Positions 34,601-47,900 of a stretch of DNA of 64,000 nucleotides are shown piece after piece. The stretch's first letter is position 1. Every line of letters starts with the position of its first letter. The position numbers and the translations under genes are program-made. Source of the DNA: Tetranychus cinnabarinus (Eukaryota; Arthropoda; Arachnida; Trombidiformes; Tetranychidae); assembly GCA_022266195.1 (NCBI GenBank), contig WHVY01000006.1:2604001-2668000 (forward strand), written 5' to 3'. Below the pieces are notes generated by a model. That model had not been told where the DNA came from, searched no databases, and was given only the letters and a program-made list of their open reading frames with translations.

Positions 34601-35926
34601 TCAGCTAGCAACATGATTTGATCAAACATTTTGAATATTTCAGATGATGGTTGATGAATGGTACATACAATGGTTCGTTGCTCATTAGCCAAAGATTTGA
34701 GGACAGATACAACAGTTTGAGTCATGAATGAATCAAGTCCAGAGGTTGGCTCATCACAGAATAGTATTGCAGGATCGGTTAAAATCTATCATTCAAGATT
34801 GAAAACAGTGATTAATACTGATTCACAAATTATAAGTCACATCTTGATAAATCCAGAATCAATGAAGCATATTCACCTCAGTAGCAATAGATAACCTTTT
34901 AAGTTCACCACCAGATAAACGTTGTCCGCTTGATTCGCACTTTATCCGATTTTCCGCAACTTTCATTAATCCTAACTGAAAATAAGTTTACAAACCAAAT
35001 AAATAATTAGTTCAATTTTAATGATTTGATGAAATGAAAACTTACTTTTTCGATAATTTGATCAATTCTTTTGTTAATTTGACTAGAATTCATTGAAAAT
35101 GTAGTCCGCAGTTTGAGTTGGAATCGCAAGTGTTCTCGCACAGTAAGAACACCAAAGAATAAATCCTCTTGTTGAACATACGAGGAACATGAAGATAGCC
35201 TTTCGATGGTAATTGGTTCATTGTTCAAAGAGACTTGTCCTTCAATGGCCAATTTATTCAAATTTTGACCAGTTAATACATTCAGTAAAGTGGTTTTTCC
35301 TGCTCCAGAAGCTCCAAGAATGGCCAACAGATTACCAGGTTTTGCTTGGCCAGAAACTATTCAAAGAGAGAATCAAACATTAAATTCTGTTATTGAAACA
35401 ATATCTCCAGAATTGTTGTGGTTTGAGTGGATATTTTCAATAAAAATAAAAAGAACAGACGAGCAAAGTCTAATTTGCAAGAGCAATAACAAAGATGTAA
35501 CTCTATTTAAGCAATAAAACAATCAACATTAAACTATAATTTAAACATACCTTTTTTAATTATGTGAACTGGTTCCTTTGGTTTTCGGAAATAATCAGTG
35601 AAACCAGACGATCCTTTGGAGTAAACATTAAGGTTATTCCAACTCAATGTAGTGAGTTTAAAATTAGAAGCACTCGAGCTTAAATCTTCTGATGAACATG
35701 AAGCGCAGTCGGTCAATTCTGCTAAGAATAAAATATATTCAAACAGTTTACAGAAAAATTCAATAATGATCGATTATCTGTTATAATCGAATTTGTAAAA
35801 TAGCAAAACGGTAAAGACTTTACCAATTGAGTCAATCTCGTCTGAGTAAGATTTGTTGAGATCAGTGAAGAAACGTTGGAATCCATTTCCCGGGTTTTCT
35901 TTCGCCTGCTCCTCAGCTGTTAACAT
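31654..35926 (-). CDS. ABCG half transporter, copy E (9 exons, 686 aa; mariner in intron 8)
   Basis: A complete paralogue with exons 35824-35926, 35551-35721, 35046-35356, 34877-34975, 34444-34785, 34149-34379, 33934-34065, 33527-33861 and 31654-31990 (2061 nt, in frame). Exon 6 is nine bases longer than in the other copies, adding three residues near the ISGPDK segment. Walker A, LSGGELKRLS, DEPTSGLDS and the switch histidine are intact. Intron 8, about 70-85 nt in the other copies, is enlarged to about 1.5 kb by a DD41D mariner-type element lying antisense to the gene (32021-33483). Both splice sites of that intron are preserved, so the coding sequence is not interrupted. Effects on splicing efficiency or transcript ends cannot be seen from sequence alone. 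Confidence 0.9.
32021..33483 (+). mobile_element. DD41D mariner-superfamily element 1 (1463 bp) in intron 8 of copy E
   Basis: The ends are AAGGGTGTTCAATATAATTC and its reverse complement, with TA duplicated at 32019-32020 and 33484-33485. Terminal inverted repeats are about 130 bp with a few mismatches. A T/G tract of repeated TGGTTTTT units lies between the left repeat and the transposase (about 32160-32230). The transposase is on the plus strand, opposite to the host gene. Confidence 0.93.
32255..33327 (+). pseudogene. DD41D transposase with a one-base frameshift
   Basis: The first frame (32255-32635) holds the N-terminal DNA-binding region with two helix-turn-helix-like segments. The second (about 32600-33327) holds the catalytic core. 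Alignment with the intact copy at 60110 shows that one base is missing near 32590-32600. The catalytic residues remain: WFSDEKIF, QQDGATPHCT and SPDLNPLDFFLWG. Counting from the second Asp to the Asp of NPLD leaves 41 residues, a DD41D signature in the IS630-Tc1-mariner superfamily. The element is probably not autonomous. Confidence 0.9.
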
Positions 35927-38048
35927 TGTGATCTGAATTAACTGGTTAAACTGACTAAACAATGAATACCAGACTTGAAGAAATTCAATCAGATCATCTT
36001 TAGACCGGCAAAGGCAGGATCAAGGCAGAGTAGAAGTAGGCACCAGAACTGGCTCAGTGAAGATTGATTCAAGTTGAAAAAAATTATTCATCTCAATCCA
36101 TTCGCAACTCGACAATGGGTTAGTCAGAATATTGAAATATAAATTATCCATGATTACACTAAGATTATTATAATCACTTTGATAAAACTTTCTCGGAACG
36201 CGTTGCAATATTACCTGTAATAAGTAAAAACATCAGAAGTGAAAACAATATAACATCTCTCATAACATAACAATTTCTCATGAATCGATTGAGATTAAGT
36301 TAATGAAAGCAACTTTTTCACACAACTAAAGGGGAATCCCATCAAATCTCAATTCATGGAATTTAGTTGAGTTGAAATTCCAATGAAAACCAATTGATCC
36401 AATTGAAAGAGTGTCACCGATTCCTGTTAATCCATCTATCAATATGGCAATATAATGAGCTAAAGATTAATATGACTTTACTGGAAATTGTCAATTCTTG
36501 CCTTTTTCAGCTAATAATCACCAAATCTATTCAAATTAATCATCAATTTTTCAAGTGAAATTGCTTCACACTCTTAAAATGAAGGCAATTTTATCCAACC
36601 ATCTTCACCTGGTATCATCGAGTTGCTGATCAAAATAAACATTTATATTAAATAGCGATTTATCAATATTTTGTTCATCTTTGCTTGAAGGTTTTCACCT
36701 GATACGACCTTTGGTAAGCATTTGATTGAAAATAGAAAGCAAAATGAAAATGATATTCGGGTTAATTTGATTTATTGTTTAAGACAATTGAAACTCAACA
36801 GGCCTAAAGGTTATAATACAAAAAGGTGCCTTAATGAATATAATAAACTTGCCTAAGGATAAATATGATTTCAATGTCTATTTGAATTAATCACGATAAA
36901 AGCACTTATTCACTCAATGATGATAAAATATCCATTAAAGCTATTGGATCAAACTGGACAAATTGTATCAGTTAATTGGTCTTTCATGTTTTACCATATT
37001 GCGTCAATAATCAAGTGTCCAAATGACCAAATAATCTAGTGTTGAAAAACACTCTTCTCAAAGAAGGAAAAAGGTTTACTCAATGGTCAAAGTTTACCTG
37101 ATTTTTAACATGCAACGGAAATTGAATTTAATTTGAAATTATTTTCTTTTCTAATCAATGTTTCAATCGAGTTGATTAACCCAATACAATGAACCAGTTT
37201 CCGATAAAGTAAACGTAACAACAACTGACCAACCGCTAAATTGGGTAAAATGTCAATCTAATATTACCTTTTATCATTAAATATCACAAATCCAATTATC
37301 AATGTTGTACCTTTTTACCTGTTCACAACAGGATAAAAGTTTATTTACTTGACAATTAACTACCAACAGGTAAACAGACAATTATAAAGACTTTCATTTT
37401 CAAAGTAAAATTAAATTTGATGGAAACAATTGCACAAGAGAAATGGTTGAAACAATTGAAATTAATTTAACAGTAAACAGAGAAATCAAATTTAACAGAA
37501 ATTTTAAATCAGATTAAAGCAATAAATAAAGCAAAATTCAACAGAAACGTCTCAAGTTGAAACAATTGCGATTGATATTCAATGGGAAAGATCAGATTAA
37601 TCATTGATTTGTACCTTTTTTATTGTTGATAAAACAAAAAGATGAGAATAAAAATATAAACAGAAAACGGAAATTTGCCTTTTTCATGTTGATCACAGCA
37701 AGATGATGATGATGATCAAATGCGCAGTGAATAAGGTCAACGGCAAGAGGTTGAAGAAGCGCAAGAAACGCACAGTTGATATTGGTTTCTGGTTAACTTG
37801 GAGTTTATCATTTATAGCTGGGAGTGAAATAATCCGGAACTGGGAGGAGTTCATCATTAATATATCATTTCATTTAACTAATTCATTTATAGGCAACCGT
37901 TTGCTATCTTAGGTTATCATCTTATTGGCAGCATTTCAGGAAAGTTGATCAGTTTTTGTTTGCATCGCAACTGTTCACTTGCAGCAATTTGATTCCAGAT
38001 TCTTGACCATTTCAAGTGACGGAAAAGTAAAGCAAATTTGTCTCCAAA
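35927..38048. other. 5' flank of copy E and intergenic region, no gene seen
   Basis: Positions 36050-36600 match upstream flanks of copies C and D. From about 36650 to 38048 the sequence is AT-rich and unmatched within the window, so the duplicated array probably ends near 36.6 kb. The short frame at 37703-37912 starts with four Met codons and has a basic stretch. It has no homology I recognise and probably belongs to the 5' region of the next gene. Confidence 0.5.
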
Positions 38049-40190
38049 ATGATGGTTCAACAGTCAAAAGGATTGATTTTCACGACAACAATTATTGTTA
38101 TGATAACTCTTATTAAATTTGTATCAACAAGTGGTAATAACAACAATCAAGCCAACAATCTGGAATCAAACGATTTCCAAGCCGTTATTCAGCGACCTTA
38201 CCTTGATCATGATAATAGGTTGACTCGTTATCTAATTGATCGATTTGCTCCATTCATTATTGCCCGAACTGCGTAAGTATTTAACTTTAATTGTCCATTA
38301 ATTTCAATACTTCAATGTCAATTTGATAGAAAATCAAAATTCTGTATCTTTTTGAACATCTTTAAAATGTAATTAACTCAACCTTTCAATTTTAGTTTAC
38401 TTTTAGTAACATTTTTTGTCTCTCCATTAGTTTGATGAACTTTTAACAGTTTTCTGATTACCATTCAATTATTGACTTTTCATGAAATTTGAACATTCAA
38501 GATCTTCTTTCTCTTCATTCTCTTCATATTTCATGATTAGCTTTTAATATTTGAAAGTTTCAATGAGTTTGCCTTTTGTTGCTGGTTTAGACAGCAAACT
38601 GTTGCTGCAATTTGATTTAAGGTTAATTTTTTGTCGAAAAACAAATTTAATTTAAAAATGAGTCAAATTTTCATTTGATTGTGAGTTATCAGTTGTAAAT
38701 AGATTTCATGATTTGAGATATAAAAAGATGTTCATTGGTTATTCATCGATTTTCTTGATGGATTCAGGGATTGCTTATGAATAAGATGAAATTTATCGGT
38801 CAATAAGAGTTGAATTTTATCCAGAATAATAATGAGAAAGAAGCAAAAAATTTATTAGTCTTCGGTTAATATACTGTATTAACCTTTGGTTAAATGTTTA
38901 ATTTGTAATTCAAATATTTTCTGAGCTCAGAATTTGTTTTTTTGCTTCTTAAAACACAAGTTCAATGATATCTGAAATCAGGGCTAATTAAAGTACAGAT
39001 TAAGTCAACTTAATGTTGGTAACAATAAATAGCTTCAAAGGCAGACCAAAGATTAAAGTTATAATAATAACCAGGATTTTGAGGTTAACAAGCTTAGGTT
39101 AACCAGTTTTGGGTTAAATGGGTTTGAATTGATTTCAAAATCCTTTTTATGTTGAAAGCATTAATAACCAGGCTCATTAATAAACCTCAAATTGGCAACA
39201 AATTGATTGATAATGTTGACTCGATGATATTCTAATCAAGATTCAACAATTTCGTCAAAACTGAAATTAACATTTGAATTGAAATTTTCATTGAAATTTC
39301 CAACATTTTGGTTAGCAATTTATAAATGTCATTATTGATCAACAGCCATTAATTATTTTCTGTTAACCTTTTTTTCTGGTGCTTTTGAAAATGTCAAATC
39401 AAAAGTCAACCCAAAATTGAATTTGAAAAATTGTCCATGTTTACTGGTGTTATTGGTGTCAATTCTGGTAGACTTGTAATCAACTGATTATCATACGATT
39501 ATTCAGAATCTATATCTAGATAGAAATTTCGGAAAAGATAAATTTACATAATAAACAGCAAGAAAATATCATGATATATTAGAGTTTCAATTTTTCTGGT
39601 AAACAAAATGGGTAAACAAAGAAGGTACAAAAATATAGTTTACTTTTTTGCTTCTCTCCATTAGCTATTGAATTTGAATTTCCTTTCAATTAATACTGTT
39701 GATTAATTCGCAATCACCGAATCAACAACACCAACATTATAAATATCATTTGGAAAAATTGAAAGGCTTTCAAATATTAAATTGTTATTTTAAAAACTGG
39801 TTACATTGAATACAATGAGAGTAAAGAAATACTCAAAAAGGTTTCACTCTTTCAAAAGCATACATTTAAGTTTGCTATTGACTCTAGTATTTAAATGAAA
39901 CAATTAAGGATACACTTAAACTGTTACCTTTTTCATTTAAAATACAGAAATGAATAACTTCTTACCTTTATTCTTATTTTTATTTCTATCTTTCATTTGG
40001 ATAATTTTGCTGGCTTCCAAGAAGTCCAATTGATGAATCGTCATTTGGTTTGGCTGATTTAGTGCGTAAAGAGAATCGATTCAAGAAAATGTTTCTCAAT
40101 TATGATGACATGATTCCAATATCAAGTGATCATTACAACAAGAAGGATAATTCAGTCTATAAAGATGCATTTGTTGGAGTCAGAGGATAA
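38049..40190 (+). CDS. Small secreted protein, possible peptide precursor (2 exons, 130 aa)
   Basis: Exon 1 is 38049-38272 and exon 2 is 40022-40190, joined across a 1.75-kb intron with GTAAGT and a TTCCAAG acceptor. The sum is 393 nt, in frame, ending in TAA. The protein starts MMVQQSKGLIF and has a strong hydrophobic signal peptide (about residues 8-28) followed by an Asn-rich linker. The rest has no cysteine and is rich in basic and acidic residues. It has one dibasic KK within NRFKKMFLNYDDMIP and another in YNKKDN, and ends FVGVRG. That layout would suit a neuropeptide or other secreted precursor, but I recognise no known peptide. Two AATAAA signals follow at 40426 and 40522. Exon calls are by eye. 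Confidence 0.6.
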
Positions 40191-41965
40191 ATACAATTTA
40201 AAATTAAGGGTCAAATTAACGATGAAAAAAGGATCCAAAAGTGTCACCAATGTAAAATTATAATGTCAACATTACCAGATGTAAGCACAAACCAAAAGGA
40301 GAGGAAAGTCTAAGAGCAACCAAAATTTGTTCTTTCACCAATTCTTGTATCATTCAATTATCTTTTAATTAGACAACTATATAATAATATTTAACAAGTT
40401 AATTTGTCAATCTTTGATCTCATCAAATAAAACACAATTGATTAAGACTCTTAAACTGTTGAATTAACCATCTTTTAAAATGTTAATTTAAGATTGTATA
40501 ATGATTTTAATGAAATTAAAAAATAAAGTCAACTTTTGACTACTGTCGCCATCTTGTTGCATTTCTTCCACTTGCCATCGTCTGATATTTACGTTTTCAA
40601 CAATTGTAACAATAAATGTGAAGCTTAAATTGTTTTGAATTATCTTTTATTGTTTCGTGCTCTTCTTTTCACCCAATTAATATCGAATCAATGATATTTA
40701 TCAACAATCAGGTAAGATAAATAAATGGTAAGTAGTTTTTTTTCCTGGTTTTCTGTTTTAGATTGCAATACTTGTCATTTTAACTGTAGCGTTGATTCTG
40801 TTGATGGTTATCATGTCTAATTGTATGTCAAAACCAGAATGATTACATAAATCTGATTGTACATCTTCACCACCAATTGAGATTGTAAGAGTCTTTTAGT
40901 CAAGGCAGTTTGCTTCAACATGAAAAGGTTGACATTTTTGGTAACATTTTCACCTCTTGAGACACTTGACTTGTCGCTTGACCGTAACAGGGAAATGTTG
41001 ATCAGAAGCTAAGTGTATCATCAAATTATTTACCAGACATTATTTAACCTGAATTATGTCCATATTGTTCAATATAAGACCATCGAGATTATCATAAATT
41101 TTGATTGTCTACATGTCTTGGTAACAAGTTTACAGTAAAAGGTTAAAGTTACAAAATGATTATTCAATGCTAGTCAAGTTATCTACAATTAATTTGATAT
41201 AATCGTTAAAATGAACAAAATTGAAGCAATCTTTCATTTATTTGCACCCAAATTATTTGACTTTGATCTTAATAACTCTAAATTCAGATATTTTTGGTAA
41301 CTCTATGGTTACTGAGCGTTCAAAAAGTCAATTGTATTTTTTGAAATTTTCTGGTCATCAATAGGACTTTGGGTTTGATTAAGGTTTATTCACTCCAGTC
41401 AACTCCATCATATTTATGGTTAAAAGATAGCTCAGTTTGGAGCTTGATAGCTATTAAAATAAATTATCGATGATTCCTAATCAACTATTTCTTCGTTCTA
41501 ACCATTCAATCATGATTAACCAGGAATTAATAATTATTGTAACATAATCATGTCAAATTGATAGGATATGAATTAATGAAAGTGAGGTCTTCAGCTAACG
41601 CTTCAATCATTGTACCAATGCTAACACTTTTGATCATTTTATCTTAAATCTATCGAGCAACCTTCATTATAAATGCAATAGTATCTCTTGTTTACTAATT
41701 ATTTATCAAATTAATTGATAAATTGAAAATAGTGTTAATTCAGCTGATTACCGGGGAAAACGCCCGTCAATCGGAATGGTTAGAGATGCAAAAAATAAGT
41801 AAATAAGTAAATTAATTGGTTAATAAAGTATTGTCAATCCATTTCTCATTTAACAACACCAATGACAATAGACATTAGATTTCAATTTTAAGTTTAATTT
41901 ACAGCTAATGCTGCCTTTTATCATTAATTAATTCATCTGTTGATGAATCTAGTTCAATTTTAATC
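40191..41965. other. Intergenic region, no gene seen
   Basis: It contains the poly(A) signals of the upstream gene (AATAAA at 40426-40431 and 40522-40527) and presumably the promoter of the MAM/LDLa gene. It is AT-rich with no repeat or open frame of note. Confidence 0.5.
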
Positions 41966-44900
41966 ATGAAATTGCTTTTAATCATTAATCCTTTCACAAT
42001 AACCTTTATTTTATTTCACATTTTAGGTAAGTTTTCAATTATTTACCGGTTATGCTTTTAATCATTCGTCTTGTTTGATATTAAAAAATACAGGTGTTTA
42101 TGGTAGTGATTTCAACTCATTAACGTGTAAATTTGACAATGATACATGTGGTTGGATAGACAAAGATCAAGTTTGGACAATTGGTAGCTCAATTAGTGAT
42201 CTTCATAACCTCTCTTGGACACCAATACAAGGTAAACCGTCTCTTAACATGAACTCTGAGTATTTTCTTGATCGTTTTACTTTCCATTATCTCTTTGATG
42301 AATCTCTAAAAGAGTCTGGTTTTGCTTTAATGTGCTAAGTAAACTCTTGTGTCATTATTTGGTTAAGACTCTGTTTTTGGAGCTTCCAGTTCAAACGGTT
42401 TAAAACATTCAAAGATAACGTTAACTGATCATAAGATCTGATCTTATGTTATATCCATAAAGCAGTGTCTCTCAAAGCCAAAGAATTACCAAAGGTTTTA
42501 ATTTTTACTAACAGTGTTTTGTTTTTTGTGATTTCTGATTTTTAGGTGACCATGATAGTGGATCTGGAGGCTATTTATTTGTTGATATACGCAAGTTGTC
42601 ACCGAAAAAATTAAATGAAGCTATATTATCAAGCCCACAACAGACTGGTAACGCGACATGTTTAACCTTTTGGTATTATATGTTTGGTTTGGAATCTGGT
42701 AGCCTTAATATTTTTCTCGACCACCCTAATGATTCTTCCTCCTCATCATCGGAGCCAGTTTGGGAACAAATCTATAACCATGGTCGTCGCTGGATAAAAG
42801 CATCGGTTGATTTATTTCCTGATTCTACTGAACCATGGATTGTTTCATTTCACGCAAGATACCCAAATGCTTTTTCAAATTATGAAATAATTGCTCTTGA
42901 TGATATTCAACTGACTTCAGGATCATGTTCATCCGATATTTGTGATTTTGAAACTTCTAACTGTGCTTGGTCATTCCTATCTTATGGGCAAACGTCATGG
43001 AAAACAGTTCAGGCTGGAGAACTTGAGCATTCTTCAATTGCAGGTGATCACACAGATCAAACAACGAATGGTCATTTTGCTTATGTTAAAGGGGCTGAGA
43101 GCCAAGACATAGCAATTATGTCTTCAATCACTTTTAATCACACTGGTTATCGTTGTATGAAGTTTTGGTACACTTCGACCACTGACGATGCTACCCTTTC
43201 TGTGTTCAAAACTAATCCATTGGAAAGATTATGGCATCGAAATCGTGATCATTATGGTGTTTGGCGACAAGGTGTTGTCAGCATTGGAGAGTCAGCCTCG
43301 AAATCGTACAGTTTAGAGTTTAGGGTTGAATTTGGTAGAGTGTTGGATGCTAGTGAATATGCCATTGATGACATTTCTATTGAACCTGGAACTTGTGTTG
43401 ATCCTGTCAGCTGTGATTTCAGTTCGGATACTTGTCTCTGGACTACAGTCGCAGAAACAGAAACATTTGACTGGATAAGAATGAATGGCAATCTACTCAA
43501 AGATTCACTTGATGGACCAGGCAAGAATGACGAGGAGAGTGGCGATGATTTCTACCTTTATGCATATTTTGATCCACAACTATCTGTTAAATCAGCAATC
43601 ATCGACTCAGGAGATTTTGATTCAAGTGAAAGTGGTTATTACTGTTTAAGTTTTAACTTGTTTGCTGTTAATCATGCTAAATTAGAATTGATCGTTGAAA
43701 TGTGGGCAAATGGAAATGAATTGAAGCCTGTTATCACTTTAACTAGTGACAGTTTACTGGAAAAGAGCTGGAATCCTATTCAGAAACAATTTTTCGTGAA
43801 TAATACTCATTCTGAAAACGATTTCCATTTTCTTCGCCTACGAGCGGCTTATGTATCAGAGGAAGAAAAATTAGGGCCTGATGGACGACCTTTGCCTCAT
43901 CCATTTGCAAGTTTAGCCATTGATGACATCAATCTTTTTAAAGGAACGTGCGGAGAAATCACATCAACTGTAATACCCAATCCACCACCAACTACACCCT
44001 CGATAAATAATTTTGCTTGTGATTTTGAAAAAGATTTGTGTGATTTAATCAATGACAATGTTGAATCAGATTCTCCCTGGTATTTGCGCTCTGCTTTAAA
44101 AAGTAAAGGTGATGGTCCAAATGTACCCAAAGTTGATCATACATATGATGACCCGAACGGCCATTTCTTGTTTTCAAAAGCTAAAAGTAAGGGAGATGAA
44201 ATGATCAGTGAATTATCAACTCGAGTGATTAAAGCATTGGGATCAATTGATGGTGGCTGTCTGACCTTTTGGTACTATATAAGAGGAAATAAGGAAAGCT
44301 CACTATCTATTCAAATGGTAACATCTGATTCAGAAAAAATCACTATCTGGAAACGTTCTGATATTAGCGATGATTATTGGTATCAAGGCTATGTTAACAT
44401 TAAACCAGTAACTTTTGATTTCCATTTAAAATTTATTGCTAATCATGATAATTATGATTCTGGAATTGCTTTGGATGATATCAATTATTCGTCTGGTTCA
44501 TGTTCATTTAATCCCAATTTGTGTGATTTCGAATCAGGTTCGTGTGGTTATGATAATGGTAACTTCTATGATGAAGTCTGGAAACTTGCCAATGGTTCGT
44601 CAACTGACTCCATCGCTTTCGACTACTCTACTCAAACAGAATCTGGATCATTTATTTATGCCCAATTCAATGATAAAAAGCAAACGTTTGATGATAAAGA
44701 GGGTCTTTTGATTTATGATAAATTCGTTGCTAGTAATCTAAATTGTATACAGTTTGCCACGAAGGTAAGAGGTGGCCAATTGTCCCTCATTGTCGGTTTA
44801 GACATCGATGAATCGTCACAGACAACCATTTGGTCTTTAAATTTCGCTCCTATATGGACTATGGTTAGAATGCCTTTACCTTTTCCTGGTGAATTAAAAA

Positions 44901-47900
44901 TGATTGCTTTTAGCTTCAAAGGTAATGGTTATGCTGCCTTGGATGATATTACTTTTCTAAGTGAATGCCAACCTTTGGGTTATTGTAATTTTGAGACTGA
45001 TTTTTGTGGATGGACAACTGATTCAGATGGATGGGAATCATTCAGACGTGCCCATGGAAGAGATGAAAATGTTTACAGTCCAGACTATGATATTACCACC
45101 AGAAAAGATTCGGGCTCATATGCATTAGCTTTGTTTGATTCTAACAAATCAAAAAAATATACTTCTGAAAAATACAGTTTAATCTCTCCATTGATATCAA
45201 CAACAACTAATCATTGCTTGTCTTTCTGGTATTATGGAAATGGTAAGGATGTAGCTGCATTTTTTGTAAACATCCGCGAATATGAGACCGATGGTCAGTA
45301 CAATGTCCTTGGCCTGGATACAATTCACCCATCTGATCAAACACCGGTTTGGCATCACAGAAGCTATGCGATAAATCCAGTTGAAGGATACTCAGGCAAA
45401 CCATTCGCAGTTGAATTGAAAGCTTATGCCAAAATGAATACCAAAAGACCCACTCTAATCGCTTTCGATGACATTGAACTCTATCCTGGTATATGTTCAG
45501 AGAGTAAAGAGATAATTGATGAAACTGTTTTTAAATGTGATTCAAATGCAAATAACATTACTGGCAATTTAATTTGTGATTTTTACCCGGATTGCAAGGA
45601 CTCTTGGGATGAATCTAAATGTGGGGATAATTGTGATTTTGAGACTGATTCTTGTGGCTGGACGGGAGGCAGTTATACTGATAAACATTTGCTGATTGTT
45701 GATACAAGCAGAAAAAAGGTTACACCTGACAAGGATGTTACATTTAACACTGCAGGTAAAGGCTCTTACTGGAAGTTGAACACAAAGGTAAGATTTGAAT
45801 ATTTAGCAAGGCATTACAATTGCTGCCATTTAAATAAAAATCATACTGTGTAATGAAATTCAATTTTACATTCTGTTTTTTTCTGTTTATTAGACATCGA
45901 GAAATTTGGTTTACCTAAGTCCAGTGATGAGAAACTCTGGTGAAAACTGTTATATTTATTTATCGCTATACATGAACATTGCGAGTAAAACTAGAACCAA
46001 ATCTTCCAACAAGTCTTTATTGCCGCATTTAACTATTGTTATTGTTGACTTACGTTCAACCTTGGTAACTCAAATTCACAGTATCTTTGATGATTTGGGA
46101 AAAAAGTGGCATCCAATCAATCTGTATATTGGCCGAATCAATAGCGATTTTCAATTACGTATAGAGACAAGAACTTCAAAAGGTACTGATGTGATTGCAA
46201 TTGATGATATACATTTTGACCCTGCCTGTGCTGTTCCTCGAGTCGGAGATGCAACTTCATGTTCCTCGCAAGAATTTTTTTGCTCTCGAATGAAAAGATG
46301 TATCAGCTCATCGTTAACTTGTGATTATCGAGATGATTGTGGTGATGGAGAAGACGAATCAACTGGATGTGCTTTAAGATCAGGTCGATGTGATTTTAAT
46401 CAGGATTCATTGTGTGACTGGTCAATCAATTTAACCCAAAATGTTACTGAAAGATGGCGTATAGTTGATCATGATGATCTTTCATCTGATCTAGGGTCAA
46501 TCTATCCAACTCGTGATCATACACTAAACAATGGATTAGGAAAATTTTTAGTTAACACTGGAACAACAGGTGACAACAAAATGTATTCATTGGACAGTCC
46601 ATCGCTGTTTCGCTCTGATCCCGAGTCTATTTGTTCATTAACATTCTATTATCAGTTTACTGATGATAAATCAGCAATCAAAAGTCTTGATCCAGCCTCA
46701 CCAGATCATAATTATCTAGAAGTTTCAATTGTTTTACCACACATACCCAATAGCAGAAATACATTGGAAATAATACAAGGATCATACGTATTGGATTCAC
46801 CTCATTTTAAGAGGGCAGCAATTAACATCGGACCAGAAATTGTAAAAAATAATAGATTATTCAAAATGAGTTTATTGGCTGTGCATTCATCAGATTCGAG
46901 TGCATCCTGGGCTATAGATGATATTTCATTCAATTCAGATTGCCTTTTGGCTGATTGTTACCTTCGATGTCAGAACAAATTTTGTGTCAGTTTGGATCAT
47001 CGCTGTGATTTTATCGCAGATTGTGTTAACGACGACGGTTCCAGTGAAGATGAAGATAGCTGTACAGCTCCTACTTGTCCATTTGGCATGGGTGATACTT
47101 GTCATTGGGATATTATACAAGCAAACGATTCGGATTCTTTGTCCTGGAAACTTTATCAACCCATAAGTGATCCTACAGATGAACCATCATTTATGATACC
47201 AAAATATGATGCCACTAACGAAGATTCATCTGGTTGGTTATTGTTGTTTGATTCAAGAAGTGCAAATGTTTCTGGACAAGCTCAACTTTGGTCTCAAATG
47301 GTTGGTCGATCAGCTGCTCAATGCTCTCTCAGTTTTAATTACTTCTGTGAACTAAACCAATGTGACTTAGCCATTTACTTAGAAACGGACATCGATAGAC
47401 CTGGTGCTAGTTTAAAGCGTCTTTGGGAACCTCATAAACCTTCATCGGCCTACGACTTAACAGCTAAATGGCGATCGGGAATGGCTTTCATTGGTGCAAC
47501 TAAATATAGTCGCATATTGATTACTGCATCCAGTGATTTTAATAATCAAAAATTTTCTATCGGATTAGATGATTTAAATTTCATAGACTGTACACCTCCT
47601 CAATCATCAGAATTTGGCTGTGATAGAGAATCTTCATTCCAATGTGCAAATGACAATTGTATAGATAAATCGTCTGAATGTGATTTTGTCGATGATTGTC
47701 TTGATGGATCTGATGAAAGTGAATCATGCCAATCTTTACCTGGGCGGTGTGATTTTGAGTCATCTTGCACATTCTGGATGTCAGATTCTTTCAAAACAGA
47801 CAGATTTTCACCTCTTTCATGGGCTCAAACTCCTGATTTACCTGCATTCGATCACACTCTTGGCGTCTCATTCGGTACTTATTTGAGTCTTTCTGGAGCT

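Noticed and set aside
37703..37912. Short plus-strand frame starting MMMMIKC with a basic stretch
   Set aside because: No homology, no splice context, and it sits just upstream of the secreted-protein gene, so it is probably 5' untranslated or intergenic.
42232..42338. Continuation of MAM/LDLa exon 2 to a TAA at 42338
   Set aside because: A GTAAAC donor at 42232 and an acceptor at 42545 keep the frame and restore the MAM module, so the stop lies in an intron.
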